DNA of 6,089 nucleotides from Planctomycetales bacterium (GCA_007127495.1 SKZG01000080.1:1-6089); one strand, 5' to 3'. Positions 1-6,089 are shown, counted from the first letter of the stretch. Notes: a model not told the origin generated them from the sequence alone. Program-made: numbers and translations.

Positions 1-6
1 CGTCGC

Positions 7-10
7 GGAG
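7..10 (+). promoter_or_regulatory. Ribosome binding site of infA
   Basis: GGAG lies 7 bases before the infA ATG, a normal Shine-Dalgarno distance. It supports the start at position 18. Only 17 bases precede the gene in the window, so its promoter cannot be seen. Confidence 0.6.
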
Positions 11-17
11 TTGGTGT

Positions 18-239
18 ATGCCCAAAAAAGAGGAAGCTATTGAGGTAGAAGGGACGGTGACCGAGGCTCTGGCCAATACGCGCTTTCGAGTGCAGTTGGA
101 AAGCGGCCATACGGTCATTGCCCACGTGGCGGGAAAGATGCGCAAGCACTTCATCCGAATTGTGCCGGGCGACCGTGTGCGGGTGGAGCTTTCACCCTAC
201 GACCTCACCAAAGGGCGAATCACCTACCGGGAACGCTGA
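18..239 (+). CDS. infA: Translation initiation factor IF-1
   Basis: IF-1 binds the A site of the 30S ribosomal subunit and works with IF-2 and IF-3 to select the initiator tRNA; it acts in the cytoplasm. The 73-residue product has the usual IF-1 length and is essentially one OB-fold (S1-like) domain. Family signatures are visible throughout: EGTV at 11-14, [12 protein letters not shown] at 20-31, the basic loop [10 protein letters not shown] at 39-48, PGDRV at 50-54 and the C-terminal [10 protein letters not shown] at 59-68. These align without gaps to the core of E. coli IF-1. The ATG at 18 is preceded by a good GGAG. No ribosomal-protein gene follows; a 128-base gap separates it from an unrelated secreted protein, so at least on this side it is not in the rpmJ-rpsM cluster where infA is often found. 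The identification is firm. Confidence 0.97.
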   Translation: MPKKEEAIEVEGTVTEALANTRFRVQLESGHTVIAHVAGKMRKHFIRIVPGDRVRVELSPYDLTKGRITYRER

Positions 240-249
240 GCGGGTCCGA

Positions 250-277
250 TTGTTCACAGCACAGAATGGTTTATACT
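250..277 (+). promoter_or_regulatory. Possible sigma-70-type promoter before the 371-2071 gene
   Basis: TATACT at 272-277 matches five of six bases of the -10 consensus. TTGTTC at 250-255 is a weak -35 (three of six), with a 16-base spacer. A better-looking TTCACA at 253-258 is only 13 bases away, too close. The site lies in the only sizeable gap upstream of the gene run, about 90 bases before its first start codon, so its position makes sense. Base-pattern evidence only. Confidence 0.3.
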
Positions 278-356
278 ACTTGGAAGTAACGCCCTCGGGC
301 TGATTCCGGTGAACCGGCGTTTGCGAATGTTTGCATCGCCTCTTTCCATTTTTTAC

Positions 357-362
357 AAGGAG
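357..362 (+). promoter_or_regulatory. Ribosome binding site deciding the ATG start at 371
   Basis: AAGGAG is a near-perfect Shine-Dalgarno. Two in-frame start codons follow directly, GTG at 368 and ATG at 371. The spacing is 5 bases to the GTG and 8 to the ATG, which favours the ATG. Confidence 0.65.
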
Positions 363-370
363 ATCGAGTG

Positions 371-2071
371 ATGACGAAGAAACTGTTTTCGTTGCCGGCC
401 ATGGTGCTGGTTCTGGTGATGCAAAGCCTTTGCCCGGCCCAGGAGGCCAAGCCGGTTGTGGCCGTTTCGTTTTCCGGCTACGAGGCCCTGCGGGCCGATG
501 TCCGATACCTCGGCCAGTTGCTGGACAGTCCGGAGTTGGCCGAGGCCCTCGACGGGGTTGTCACATTGGGCACCGCCGGCCGAGGGCTCCAAGGGCTGGA
601 CTTAAAGCGGCCGTGGGGCGCCGTGGTGTACACGAGTGACGATGAGTTCTCCGTGGCGGTGTTCCTGCCGACGAACGACATCCGAGCACTCGCCGACACC
701 CTCGGCGCGCTCAATCTGCAAGCCACCGAGCAGGACGACGGCACGTACGAGGTGCAAACCCCAATGCAGCCCCTGGTCATGAAGGAGCGGGCCGGCTGGG
801 CCGTCTTGGTCGACCAGGCCGACACGCTGGACCTTCTGCCGGAGGATCCGATGCAAGCCATCGCTCCGCTGCCAGGCAAGCACGACATCGCCGTCATGGC
901 ACACGTCTCCAATCTTCCTGAATCGGTTCGCCAAATGATCATCGCCCAACTCGGCGTCGGTGCCGCCCTGGGAATGCAGCAGCAGCCCGGCGAAACGGAG
1001 GAACAGTATGCCCTCCGCCGGGCCATGACGGAGCGGTCCATTCAGCAAGTGACCACCATGATCAATGAGTTGGACCGCTTCCTGTTCGGCCTGCGCATCG
1101 ACGCAGACGCCGGGGAAGCGGTGATCGAAGTCGCGGTTACCGCATTGCCGGATACGAAGACGGCGGAACAGTTCGCTCAACTGCAACAGACCACAACCAA
1201 CTTCGCGGGCTTTGACCAGCCGGGGGCCGCTATCTCGGCTAACTGGTCGGCAATGCTGACCGACGACGACGTGGAACAGGCGAAACTGTTGCTCAACGGC
1301 GTTCGTTCCGCGGCCAAGGAAGAGCTTCAGAGACAGGACCTCGACGACGCCGAAATGGCCGTTGCCGAGCAGCTCCTCGCCGATCTGTTCGAAGTGCTCG
1401 AAGAAAACGTGGAGGCCAAGGTCACCGACGCCGGCATGATTGGCAAGATCGGGCCCAATCAACTCACCTTGGTGGCTGGAGGCTACGTGGCTGACGGGCC
1501 CAAAATCGAGGGACTCCTGAAGCAGTTCCTCGAGCAACTTGTCAAGGACCAGCCCGAAGCCAAAGCCTATCTGAAGCTCGATGCCGAGACGCATTCAGGC
1601 GTCAACCTTCACGTGCTCTCCGTTCCGGTCGAAGAACTCGACGAAGGCGCGGAGCCGATGCGCCGGCTGGTCGGCGACCGACTCGACGTGATTGTGGGCA
1701 TCGGGCCGAACAGCCTCTACCTGGCCGCCGGACGCGACGTCGCTGGCGAACTGAAGCAGATCATCGACGCCTCGCAGGCGGCGCCCGGCAAGGCCGTGTC
1801 GCCGCTGAACGCCAGCGTGGCCTTGTTGCCGATCGTGCAATTGGCCGCCACCTTGGCCGAGGATGAATCGGTCCAGCAGATGGCCGGAATGATGGCCCTG
1901 GCTTTAGGCCAATCGCCGGAAAAAGACCGCCTGAAGTTCCAGACGCGCCCGATCCGCAACGGATCCATGACGACCATCACCCTGGAGGAAGGCGTCCTCC
2001 GGCTCATTGGCACGGGTGTTATGATGGGCCAGCAGATGATGATGGCTCCGGCTGGATTCGACGATTTCTAG
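371..2071 (+). CDS. Exported protein of unknown function, planctomycete-type family
   Basis: The function is not known. The 566-residue product begins with a clear signal peptide: MTKK, a hydrophobic core at about 5-20, then CPAQ, with likely signal-peptidase I cleavage after A23. Cys21 does not sit in a lipobox (QSLC), so a lipoprotein is unlikely. The predicted mature chain has no cysteine and no further membrane segment, so it should be periplasmic or outside the cell. Visible blocks are GLDLKRPWG (75-83), a VxxLPESVRQM stretch near 180-189, PGETEEQY (206-213) and an INELD...GLRIDAD segment (231-246). I remember similar blocks from hypothetical proteins widespread in planctomycetes, but cannot confirm this here. 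An acidic, helix-prone middle (around 295-350) and a Met-rich, acidic tail (MMGQQMMM...DDF) follow. No catalytic motif is evident. The gene ends in tandem in-frame stops (TAG TAA). lysA starts 7 bases later, suggesting co-transcription. The GTG at 368 is an alternative start adding one residue. Confidence 0.85.
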   Translation: MTKKLFSLPAMVLVLVMQSLCPAQEAKPVVAVSFSGYEALRADVRYLGQLLDSPELAEALDGVVTLGTAGRGLQGLDLKRPWGAVVYTSDDEFSVAVFLPTNDIRALADTLGALNLQATEQDDGTYEVQTPMQPLVMKERAGWAVLVDQADTLDLLPEDPMQAIAPLPGKHDIAVMAHVSNLPESVRQMIIAQLGVGAALGMQQQPGETEEQYALRRAMTERSIQQVTTMINELDRFLFGLRIDADAGEAVIEVAVTALPDTKTAEQFAQLQQTTTNFAGFDQPGAAISANWSAMLTDDDVEQAKLLLNGVRSAAKEELQRQDLDDAEMAVAEQLLADLFEVLEENVEAKVTDAGMIGKIGPNQLTLVAGGYVADGPKIEGLLKQFLEQLVKDQPEAKAYLKLDAETHSGVNLHVLSVPVEELDEGAEPMRRLVGDRLDVIVGIGPNSLYLAAGRDVAGELKQIIDASQAAPGKAVSPLNASVALLPIVQLAATLAEDESVQQMAGMMALALGQSPEKDRLKFQTRPIRNGSMTTITLEEGVLRLIGTGVMMGQQMMMAPAGFDDF

Positions 2072-2078
2072 TAACCCA

Positions 2079-3371
2079 ATGCCTGAACCCTGGGCCACGA
2101 CGCGAACTGAGATCGCCGGAATCGCGGTTGCCGAACTGGCGCGCCGGTTCGGGACGCCGCTGTTCGTGTACGATCAAGCCGTCGTCGTCGAACGCATCGG
2201 CAGCCTGGCCAGGTTCGACCACGTGCGTTATGCACAGAAAGCCTGCTCGAACCTCGCCGTCCTCGACCTGATGCGCCGCCACGGTGTGCTGGTCGACGCG
2301 GTAAGCGCCGGCGAAATCCACCGGGCAACGCGGGCCGGATACCGCCCGGCTGGAACGCCCCCGGCCATTGTGTACACCGCCGACATTTTCGACGCCGACG
2401 CCCTGGACCAGTGCGCCCGGCTCGACCTGCACGTCAACTGCGGCTCGCCCGACATGATCGACCAGTGGGGCCGCCGATCGCCGGGCCGTGAGATCACCCT
2501 GCGGCTGAACCCCGGCTTTGGGCACGGCCACAGCCGGAAAACCAACACCGGCGGCAAGCAGTCGAAGCATGGCATCTGGCACGAGCAGCTTGCCGAATGT
2601 GTGGCGCGGGCGCAGCAATACGGCCTGACGGTAGCCGGCCTGCACATGCACATCGGATCCGGCACCGACCTGGAGCACCTCAGCCGTGTATGCCAAGCCA
2701 TGGAGACGGCTGCCGTGGAGGCTGGGCCCCAGGTAACCTCGATCAGTGCCGGCGGCGGCCTCCCGGTTCCTTATCAGGCCGGTGAGCGGTACGTGGACCT
2801 CGACGCCTACTACGAGCGATGGAATGCAACCCGGCTCCGCCTCGAAGACCGGTTCCGGCATCCCGTCCGACTGGAAATCGAGCCCGGCCGCTACCTGACC
2901 GCCGAGGCCGGCTACCTGGTCGCTGAAATCCGCGCGGTCAAGCGGCAGGCCGACAACACGTTCTACCTTGTCGACGCCGGGTTCAACAACCTCGCCCGGC
3001 CGATCCTGTACGGTGCCTATCATCCCATGGCGATCACCCCGGCCGACGGCGACACCGCGCGTTCCCACCGCGACGTGATCGTGGGCGGGCCCTTGTGCGA
3101 GTCGGGCGATATTTTCACGCAAGAGGAGGGCGGCTTCGTGGTCGCGCGGCGGCTGCCGGAAGCCCGCGTGGGCGACCTGCTGGTCATCGAAAACGCCGGC
3201 GCCTACGGGTTCGTCATGGGTTCCAATTACAATTCGAAGCCCCTGGCCGCCGAGGTCCTGTTGCGAAGCGACGGCCCCCACCTCATCCGGCGCCGCCAGT
3301 CGGTCGAGGAACTCTTGCAAGGCGAATCCATTCCCGCACCCCCCACCGATCATGCTGCCCCGCATTCTTGA
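2079..3371 (+). CDS. lysA: Diaminopimelate decarboxylase
   Basis: This PLP enzyme decarboxylates meso-diaminopimelate to L-lysine, the last step of the diaminopimelate pathway, in the cytoplasm. The 430-residue product is a fold-type III (alanine racemase-like) decarboxylase: an N-terminal TIM barrel, then a C-terminal beta domain. The Schiff-base lysine is K54 in YAQKACSN. Other family motifs are HMHIGSG (189-195), the glycine-rich phosphate-binding ISAGGG (222-227), EIEPGRY (266-272), GPLCESGD (337-344) with the active-site Cys340, and AGAYGFVMGSNYNS (373-386). The whole chain follows E. coli LysA closely, including GHGHSRKTNTGG at 148-159 and the ending LIRRRQSVEELL, so it belongs to the E. 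coli-like subclass. The tail after about residue 413, rich in Pro and Ala, is an extra. No Shine-Dalgarno is visible before the ATG, which lies 7 bases after the upstream stop; translation is probably coupled. The end overlaps the next gene by 20 bases. Identification is firm. Confidence 0.96.
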   Translation: MPEPWATTRTEIAGIAVAELARRFGTPLFVYDQAVVVERIGSLARFDHVRYAQKACSNLAVLDLMRRHGVLVDAVSAGEIHRATRAGYRPAGTPPAIVYTADIFDADALDQCARLDLHVNCGSPDMIDQWGRRSPGREITLRLNPGFGHGHSRKTNTGGKQSKHGIWHEQLAECVARAQQYGLTVAGLHMHIGSGTDLEHLSRVCQAMETAAVEAGPQVTSISAGGGLPVPYQAGERYVDLDAYYERWNATRLRLEDRFRHPVRLEIEPGRYLTAEAGYLVAEIRAVKRQADNTFYLVDAGFNNLARPILYGAYHPMAITPADGDTARSHRDVIVGGPLCESGDIFTQEEGGFVVARRLPEARVGDLLVIENAGAYGFVMGSNYNSKPLAAEVLLRSDGPHLIRRRQSVEELLQGESIPAPPTDHAAPHS

Positions 3372-4011
3372 AAACGAAGCCATGGACACCCGCGAGGAGG
3401 CCGTCGACTACGACTCGATGGACCACCGCAGCGTGAACGGCGCCTTCGTGACCGACCTGCTGGCCGAGCAGCCCGACCTGAGCCGGACGCTCGACGTGGG
3501 AACCGGCACGGCCCAGATACCTATCGAATTGTGCCGCCGTGCCCCGGAGGCGCGCGTCCTGGCCGTCGATGCCGCCAGGCACATGGTCGAGTTGGCCCGC
3601 AATAACGTGGCTCATGCTGGACTGGGCAGGCAAATTCGCTTGGAGAAGGTCGATGCGAGGTGGCTGGCGTACGCCGGCGGGCATTTCCGCACCGTCATCT
3701 CGAACAGCATCGTGCACCATGTTCCCCAGCCGCTCGAGTTGCTGGGCGAGATGTGGCGCGTCGTCGCCCCCGGAGGGCTCATCTTCGCGCGCGACCTGCT
3801 TCGCCCTGCCAATCAAACGACGTTGCATCAGCTTGTCGACACGTACGCCGCCGACGCCAACGACCACCAGCGCAAACTGTTTGCCGACTCGCTGCACGCC
3901 GCCCTCACGCTCGACGAGATGCGCGCGCTGGTGACAAAGCTGGGAGCGGCCCCAACAACCGTCGTCGCGACCAGCGACCGGCACTGGACCTGGGCCGTGC
4001 GAAAACCGTAG
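3352..4011 (+). CDS. Class I SAM-dependent methyltransferase, substrate unknown
   Basis: The 219-residue product has a Rossmann-type methyltransferase fold. Motif I is LDVGTGTAQ (47-55). The acidic residue ending strand beta-2, expected to contact the SAM ribose, is D73 in VLAVDAA. KVDARWLAY (99-107) fits motif II, SNSIVHHVPQP (118-128) the post-II region, and RVVAPGGLIFARDLL (136-150) motif III. No substrate-binding domain can be named. The ATG at 3352 lies inside the end of lysA, with a 20-base overlap and no Shine-Dalgarno. I prefer it to the ATG at 3382 because the leading MLPRILENEAMDT resembles the N-terminal RIxExExMD pattern I recall from related small methyltransferases; 3382 would remove it. 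The overlap implies translational coupling to lysA, but nothing shows that it acts on lysine or diaminopimelate. Class is certain; role is open. Confidence 0.9.
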   Translation: MLPRILENEAMDTREEAVDYDSMDHRSVNGAFVTDLLAEQPDLSRTLDVGTGTAQIPIELCRRAPEARVLAVDAARHMVELARNNVAHAGLGRQIRLEKVDARWLAYAGGHFRTVISNSIVHHVPQPLELLGEMWRVVAPGGLIFARDLLRPANQTTLHQLVDTYAADANDHQRKLFADSLHAALTLDEMRALVTKLGAAPTTVVATSDRHWTWAVRKP

Positions 4012-4022
4012 ATCCTGCACGC

Positions 4023-4027
4023 GGAGG
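4023..4027 (+). promoter_or_regulatory. Ribosome binding site of the M48 protease gene
   Basis: GGAGG lies 8 bases before the ATG at 4036, in the 24-base gap after the methyltransferase stop. It fixes the start at 4036 rather than at the in-frame ATG at 4099, and contrasts with the two preceding genes, which lack such a site. Confidence 0.7.
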
Positions 4028-4035
4028 CGACGGCC

Positions 4036-5211
4036 ATGCCCGAATCGGAAACCCACCGCGACCCCGCGGGCGACGCGTCTGGGCCGGAAGCGGAGCCCAT
4101 GACGCCGGAGCAACTCGCCGAGGCGAAACGCTATGGCCGCGCGCAGCTCCGCTGCGACCTGGCCGATAAGGCCCTCGACCTCGCGTACCTCGCCGTGGCG
4201 GCACTACTGCTTGCCCGGCCGATCGATGCATGGCTTTCGGGCATGGCATGGCTGGACCGCTTCGACACGCTCCGGTTGGCGGCGCTGTATGTCGTCGTGT
4301 TCGCGCTGCACGCAGCCGTGTCGTTTCCGCTTTCGCTTTACTCCGGCCACCTGTTGGAGCACCGCTACGGCATGAGCACGCAGTCGCTCCGCCAGTGGCT
4401 GACGCGGTACGCCAAACGGCTTGGGTTGGGAGGCGCGTTCGCCCTCGCCTTGTTCCTTGGGCTGTTTTGGGTTATCTGGCTGAGCGGCCCGTATTGGTGG
4501 CTGATCGCCACTGCGGCATTCTTCCTGGTCAGCATGGTCATGGGACAGTTGTTTCCGGTGCTCATTCTGCCGCTGTTCTACAAGGTCGAGAAGCTCGACC
4601 GGCCCGATTTGGCGGAACGCATCGGCCAGCTAGCCCAGCCCGCCGGGCTGGCCATTGACGGCGTCTACCGTCTTGGCCTGAGCGCTGAGACGGTGAAGGC
4701 CAATGCGATGCTAGCCGGGTTGGGCCGTACCCGGCGCGTCTTGTTGGGCGATACGCTTCTGGACGAGTTTACCGTCGAGGAAACGGCCGTCGTCTTCGCC
4801 CACGAGATCGGGCATCATGCGCATCGCCACCTGCCGAAACTCATGGCTGCCGGGCTGCTCGCCAGCGCCGCCGGTTTCTGGCTGGTCGATCGGGCGCTGG
4901 CCTGGTGGGTGGGCGGTCCGCTCGATTACGCCAACCTGTCCGTCGCCGCGCTGCCGCTGATCATGTTCAGCCTGACCCTGTTCGGCCTACTGCTCGAACC
5001 GCTTCAAAACGCGCTGAACCGCCACTTCGAACGCCAAGCTGATCGGTATGCGTTGCGGGCGACGGGTCGACCGGATGCTTTCCGCACGGCGTTCCTGAAG
5101 CTGGCCCGATTGAACAAAGACGACCCCGCGCCCCATTGGCTGGAAGTCGTCCTTTTCCACAGCCACCCCCCCATCGCCCAACGCCTCGCCGTGGCCCGGC
5201 AAAGCCCCTAA
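4036..5211 (+). CDS. M48 family membrane zinc metalloprotease, Ste24-like
   Basis: This is an integral-membrane zinc endopeptidase of the Ste24 (CAAX prenyl protease 1) branch of family M48. The zinc site is HEIGH at 256-260 (ligands H256 and H260, catalytic E257). The third ligand is expected to be E332 in FERQAD (331-336), the ExxAD element of the family. KANAMLAGLG (221-230) matches the conserved substrate-strand segment before HExxH, and HSHPP (375-379) the Ste24 C-terminal motif. Hydrophobic segments lie near 46-62, 78-100, 130-150, 153-180, 267-290 and 300-322, about six, against seven in yeast Ste24. At 391 residues it is a little shorter than eukaryotic Ste24. A polar, flexible N-terminus of about 22 residues precedes MTPEQLAEAKRYGR. 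Bacteria lack a known CAAX-prenylation pathway, so membrane-protein quality control is a likelier role; that is inference. The gene follows the methyltransferase by 24 bases with a good Shine-Dalgarno and is probably in the same operon. The stop codon lies inside a repeat unit. Confidence 0.93.
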   Translation: MPESETHRDPAGDASGPEAEPMTPEQLAEAKRYGRAQLRCDLADKALDLAYLAVAALLLARPIDAWLSGMAWLDRFDTLRLAALYVVVFALHAAVSFPLSLYSGHLLEHRYGMSTQSLRQWLTRYAKRLGLGGAFALALFLGLFWVIWLSGPYWWLIATAAFFLVSMVMGQLFPVLILPLFYKVEKLDRPDLAERIGQLAQPAGLAIDGVYRLGLSAETVKANAMLAGLGRTRRVLLGDTLLDEFTVEETAVVFAHEIGHHAHRHLPKLMAAGLLASAAGFWLVDRALAWWVGGPLDYANLSVAALPLIMFSLTLFGLLLEPLQNALNRHFERQADRYALRATGRPDAFRTAFLKLARLNKDDPAPHWLEVVLFHSHPPIAQRLAVARQSP

Positions 5212-5268
5212 CGCAACCAAGTGGCCCGTAACGCAAGCAAGTGGCCCGTAACGCAAGCAAGTGGATCC
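5209..5268 (+). repeat. 20-base tandem repeat, three copies, starting in the protease stop codon
   Basis: The unit taacgcaagcaagtggcccg occurs at 5209-5228 (one change: aacc for aagc), exactly at 5229-5248, and at 5249-5268 with the last four bases altered (atcc for cccg). The first three bases are the TAA stop of the protease gene. A further gtggcccg at 5191-5198, inside the coding sequence, matches part of the unit, separated by ten unrelated bases. No spacers lie between units, so this is a plain tandem array. It may be a local expansion of an interspersed repeat. Confidence 0.9.
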
Positions 5269-5900
5269 CGCGCGTGTTCAATCGCGTGTCCATCCCCCGC
5301 CCTGCGTGCCATGAACCGCGGGAAAGCGAGGCAGGAACGGGACGTGCGCCGATTCGCCCCGGGGCACCTGCTTCCACTCGTGCGGCTTGCCTGCTTGTAA
5401 CCGTTCACGGGGCGGCGCGGACAGTTTTCTCAGCTTCAGGCGAATCGAAGCAGTTTTCAGGATGCCCCGATGCCCGAATGCACCCCATATTGGAGGCGGA
5501 ATAACGGTGTTCCGGACGCTTCCGACCCATTTGGGCGTTGCCGACTGCATTGGGGCTTGTGGCGGTATTACGTTAAAACACGGAAAACGTGGAAGTCATG
5601 GCACCAATTCGCAGCGCCAAAGCCCCTTCAATGGGCTAAGGGAATGGTCGATAGCCGCATGGGGGCCGGACTTGTCGCTCGCGAGGCAGCCGCAACGGGA
5701 TCATTCGCGGGGCTGTTGCCTACCCCCACGGGATAGAGTAAGATCGTTGCTTCGGGTGCCCCGCGTGCCAGCTACACGCCGGGCTGAAATCGGTCTGCGG
5801 GTGTGCGCTTTCACTCGCCTTTCCGCGGATGCCCCGCGGGCCGGGCCCAAAACGGAGGGCAGGATTCTGGAAGTGTGCGAGGGAAACCGCCTCCCACCAA
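5269..5900. other. Stretch without a convincing gene
   Basis: No open frame on either strand here has a recognisable domain, a good ribosome binding site or the steady codon pattern of the upstream genes. Overlapping open frames occur on both strands, as expected by chance in GC-rich DNA. Small symmetric elements are present: the palindrome GCCCCGGGGC at 5356-5365, a direct repeat CAGTTTTC at 5422-5429 and 5451-5458 enclosing GCTTC/GAAGC (5433-5437, 5447-5451), a hairpin AGCCC/GGGCT at 5621-5637, and CCGCGG twice at 5823-5828 and 5834-5839. None is followed by a T-run, so I call no intrinsic terminator for the operon. No tRNA or known RNA is recognised. It could be eroded coding sequence or true intergenic DNA. 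Confidence 0.6.
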
Positions 5901-5908
5901 ACCTTAGC

Positions 5909-6026
5909 TGCGCTCAGAAATAACTTGGACAGATTGTAGTAGGCACACGCCGTGTGGCGTTCGCGAATCACGGCCCACGGCGTGTGCCTACTACAATGCA
6001 ATTGGCCAGGTTATTTCTGAGCGCGC
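5909..6026. mobile_element. Nested palindromic MITE-like element
   Basis: The element is bounded by inverted repeats of 19 bases, 5910-5928 and 6006-6024, which match at 18 of 19 positions (arm gcgctcagaaataac, then t/c, then tgg). Inside lies a second, perfect inverted repeat. The whole is flanked by the direct repeat CCTTAGC (5902-5908 and 6027-6033), which resembles a target-site duplication. There is no room for a transposase, so mobility would need one encoded elsewhere. A transcript through it could fold into one long hairpin, so it might also end or stabilise transcripts. The symmetry is directly visible; calling it mobile is inference from structure. Confidence 0.6.
5933..5997. repeat. 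Perfect 22-base inverted repeat, REPIN-like doublet
   Basis: Arms at 5933-5954 and 5976-5997 are exact reverse complements over 22 bases, with a 21-base loop holding the palindrome TTCGCGAA (5960-5967). Each arm carries GTAG followed by TAGGCACACGCCGTG. The left one continues into the small palindrome CACACG-C-CGTGTG at 5944-5956; the right one has one mismatch in that palindrome. GTAG beside an imperfect palindrome, in two opposed copies, is the layout of REP doublets (REPINs) moved by RAYT (TnpA-REP) transposases. The likeness is structural; no RAYT gene is in view. Confidence 0.65.
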
Positions 6027-6049
6027 CCTTAGCCACGACGGCAACCAGC

Positions 6050-6089
6050 ATGGCAAAGCGAACAACCACCGGAAAGAGCACCGCGGCGC
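6050..6089 (+). CDS. Possible start of a gene cut by the window edge
   Basis: An ATG opens a frame with no stop through to the edge, giving only MAKRTTTGKSTAA. The Lys/Arg/Thr-rich beginning resembles the basic N-terminal tails of many nucleic-acid-binding proteins, but 13 residues cannot identify a family. No Shine-Dalgarno precedes it, which is also true of two of the better-supported genes here. If real, its start lies only 16 bases after the CCTTAGC repeat, so the palindromic element would sit in its promoter region. Confidence 0.3.
   Translation, partial: MAKRTTTGKSTAA

Noticed and set aside
291..317. Intrinsic terminator after infA
   Set aside because: GCCC/GGGC and CCGG/CCGG give only 4-base stems with no T-run directly after them.
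371..433. Lipoprotein signal at the N-terminus of the exported protein
   Set aside because: The residues before Cys21 (QSL) do not fit a lipobox; A23 fits ordinary signal-peptidase cleavage.
602..1594. 330-codon open frame on the - strand
   Set aside because: Antisense to the secreted protein, with no recognisable motif; typical shadow in GC-rich DNA.
2019..3389. Long open frame on the - strand opposite lysA
   Set aside because: It is the antisense shadow of lysA; the + strand frame matches LysA from end to end.
5209..5268. CRISPR-like repeat array
   Set aside because: Units follow each other directly with no unique spacers, and no cas gene is present.
5621..5637. Terminator hairpin downstream of the protease
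   Set aside because: The stem is only 5 bases, no T-run follows, and it is over 400 bases from the stop codon.
5387..5923. 178-codon open frame on the + strand
   Set aside because: No domain, no ribosome binding site, composition like random translation of GC-rich DNA, and its end runs into the palindromic element.

Overview
The window is GC-rich, gene-dense bacterial chromosome, and every recognisable gene lies on the + strand. The best guess for the host is a planctomycete (Pirellulales-like). This rests on the base composition, on several genes without a Shine-Dalgarno site, and above all on the secreted 566-residue protein at 371-2071. Its central motifs (GLDxKRPWG, PGETEEQY, an INELD...GLRIDAD block) match what I remember of a planctomycete-specific family of hypothetical proteins. 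That assignment is inference; no 16S or other decisive marker is present.

Layout. (1) 18-239: infA, translation initiation factor IF-1, standing apart from any visible ribosomal-protein genes. (2) 240-370: a short intergenic stretch with a possible promoter and a good ribosome binding site. (3) 371-4011: a tightly packed run of three genes: the secreted unknown protein, diaminopimelate decarboxylase (lysA, 7 bases later) and a class I SAM-dependent methyltransferase whose start overlaps lysA by 20 bases. (4) 4036-5211: a Ste24-type (M48) membrane zinc metalloprotease with its own strong Shine-Dalgarno, 24 bases after the methyltransferase and probably part of the same transcript. (5) 5209-6049: about 840 bases without a convincing gene. 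It opens with a 20-base tandem repeat that begins in the protease stop codon and ends with a compact nested palindrome of about 118 bases. (6) 6050-6089: a possible gene start cut by the window edge.

The four-gene run does not form one obvious pathway. LysA makes lysine from meso-diaminopimelate, the methyltransferase has no identifiable substrate, the protease acts in the membrane, and the first protein is exported. The spacing argues for co-transcription and translational coupling rather than shared chemistry.

The most unusual structure is at the 3' end. A 22-base perfect inverted repeat, each arm carrying GTAG next to a small palindrome (like two opposed REP units, a REPIN), sits inside a second inverted repeat of 19 bases (18 matching). 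The whole is flanked by a 7-base direct repeat, CCTTAGC. It looks like a small non-autonomous mobile element. No transposase is present in the window.
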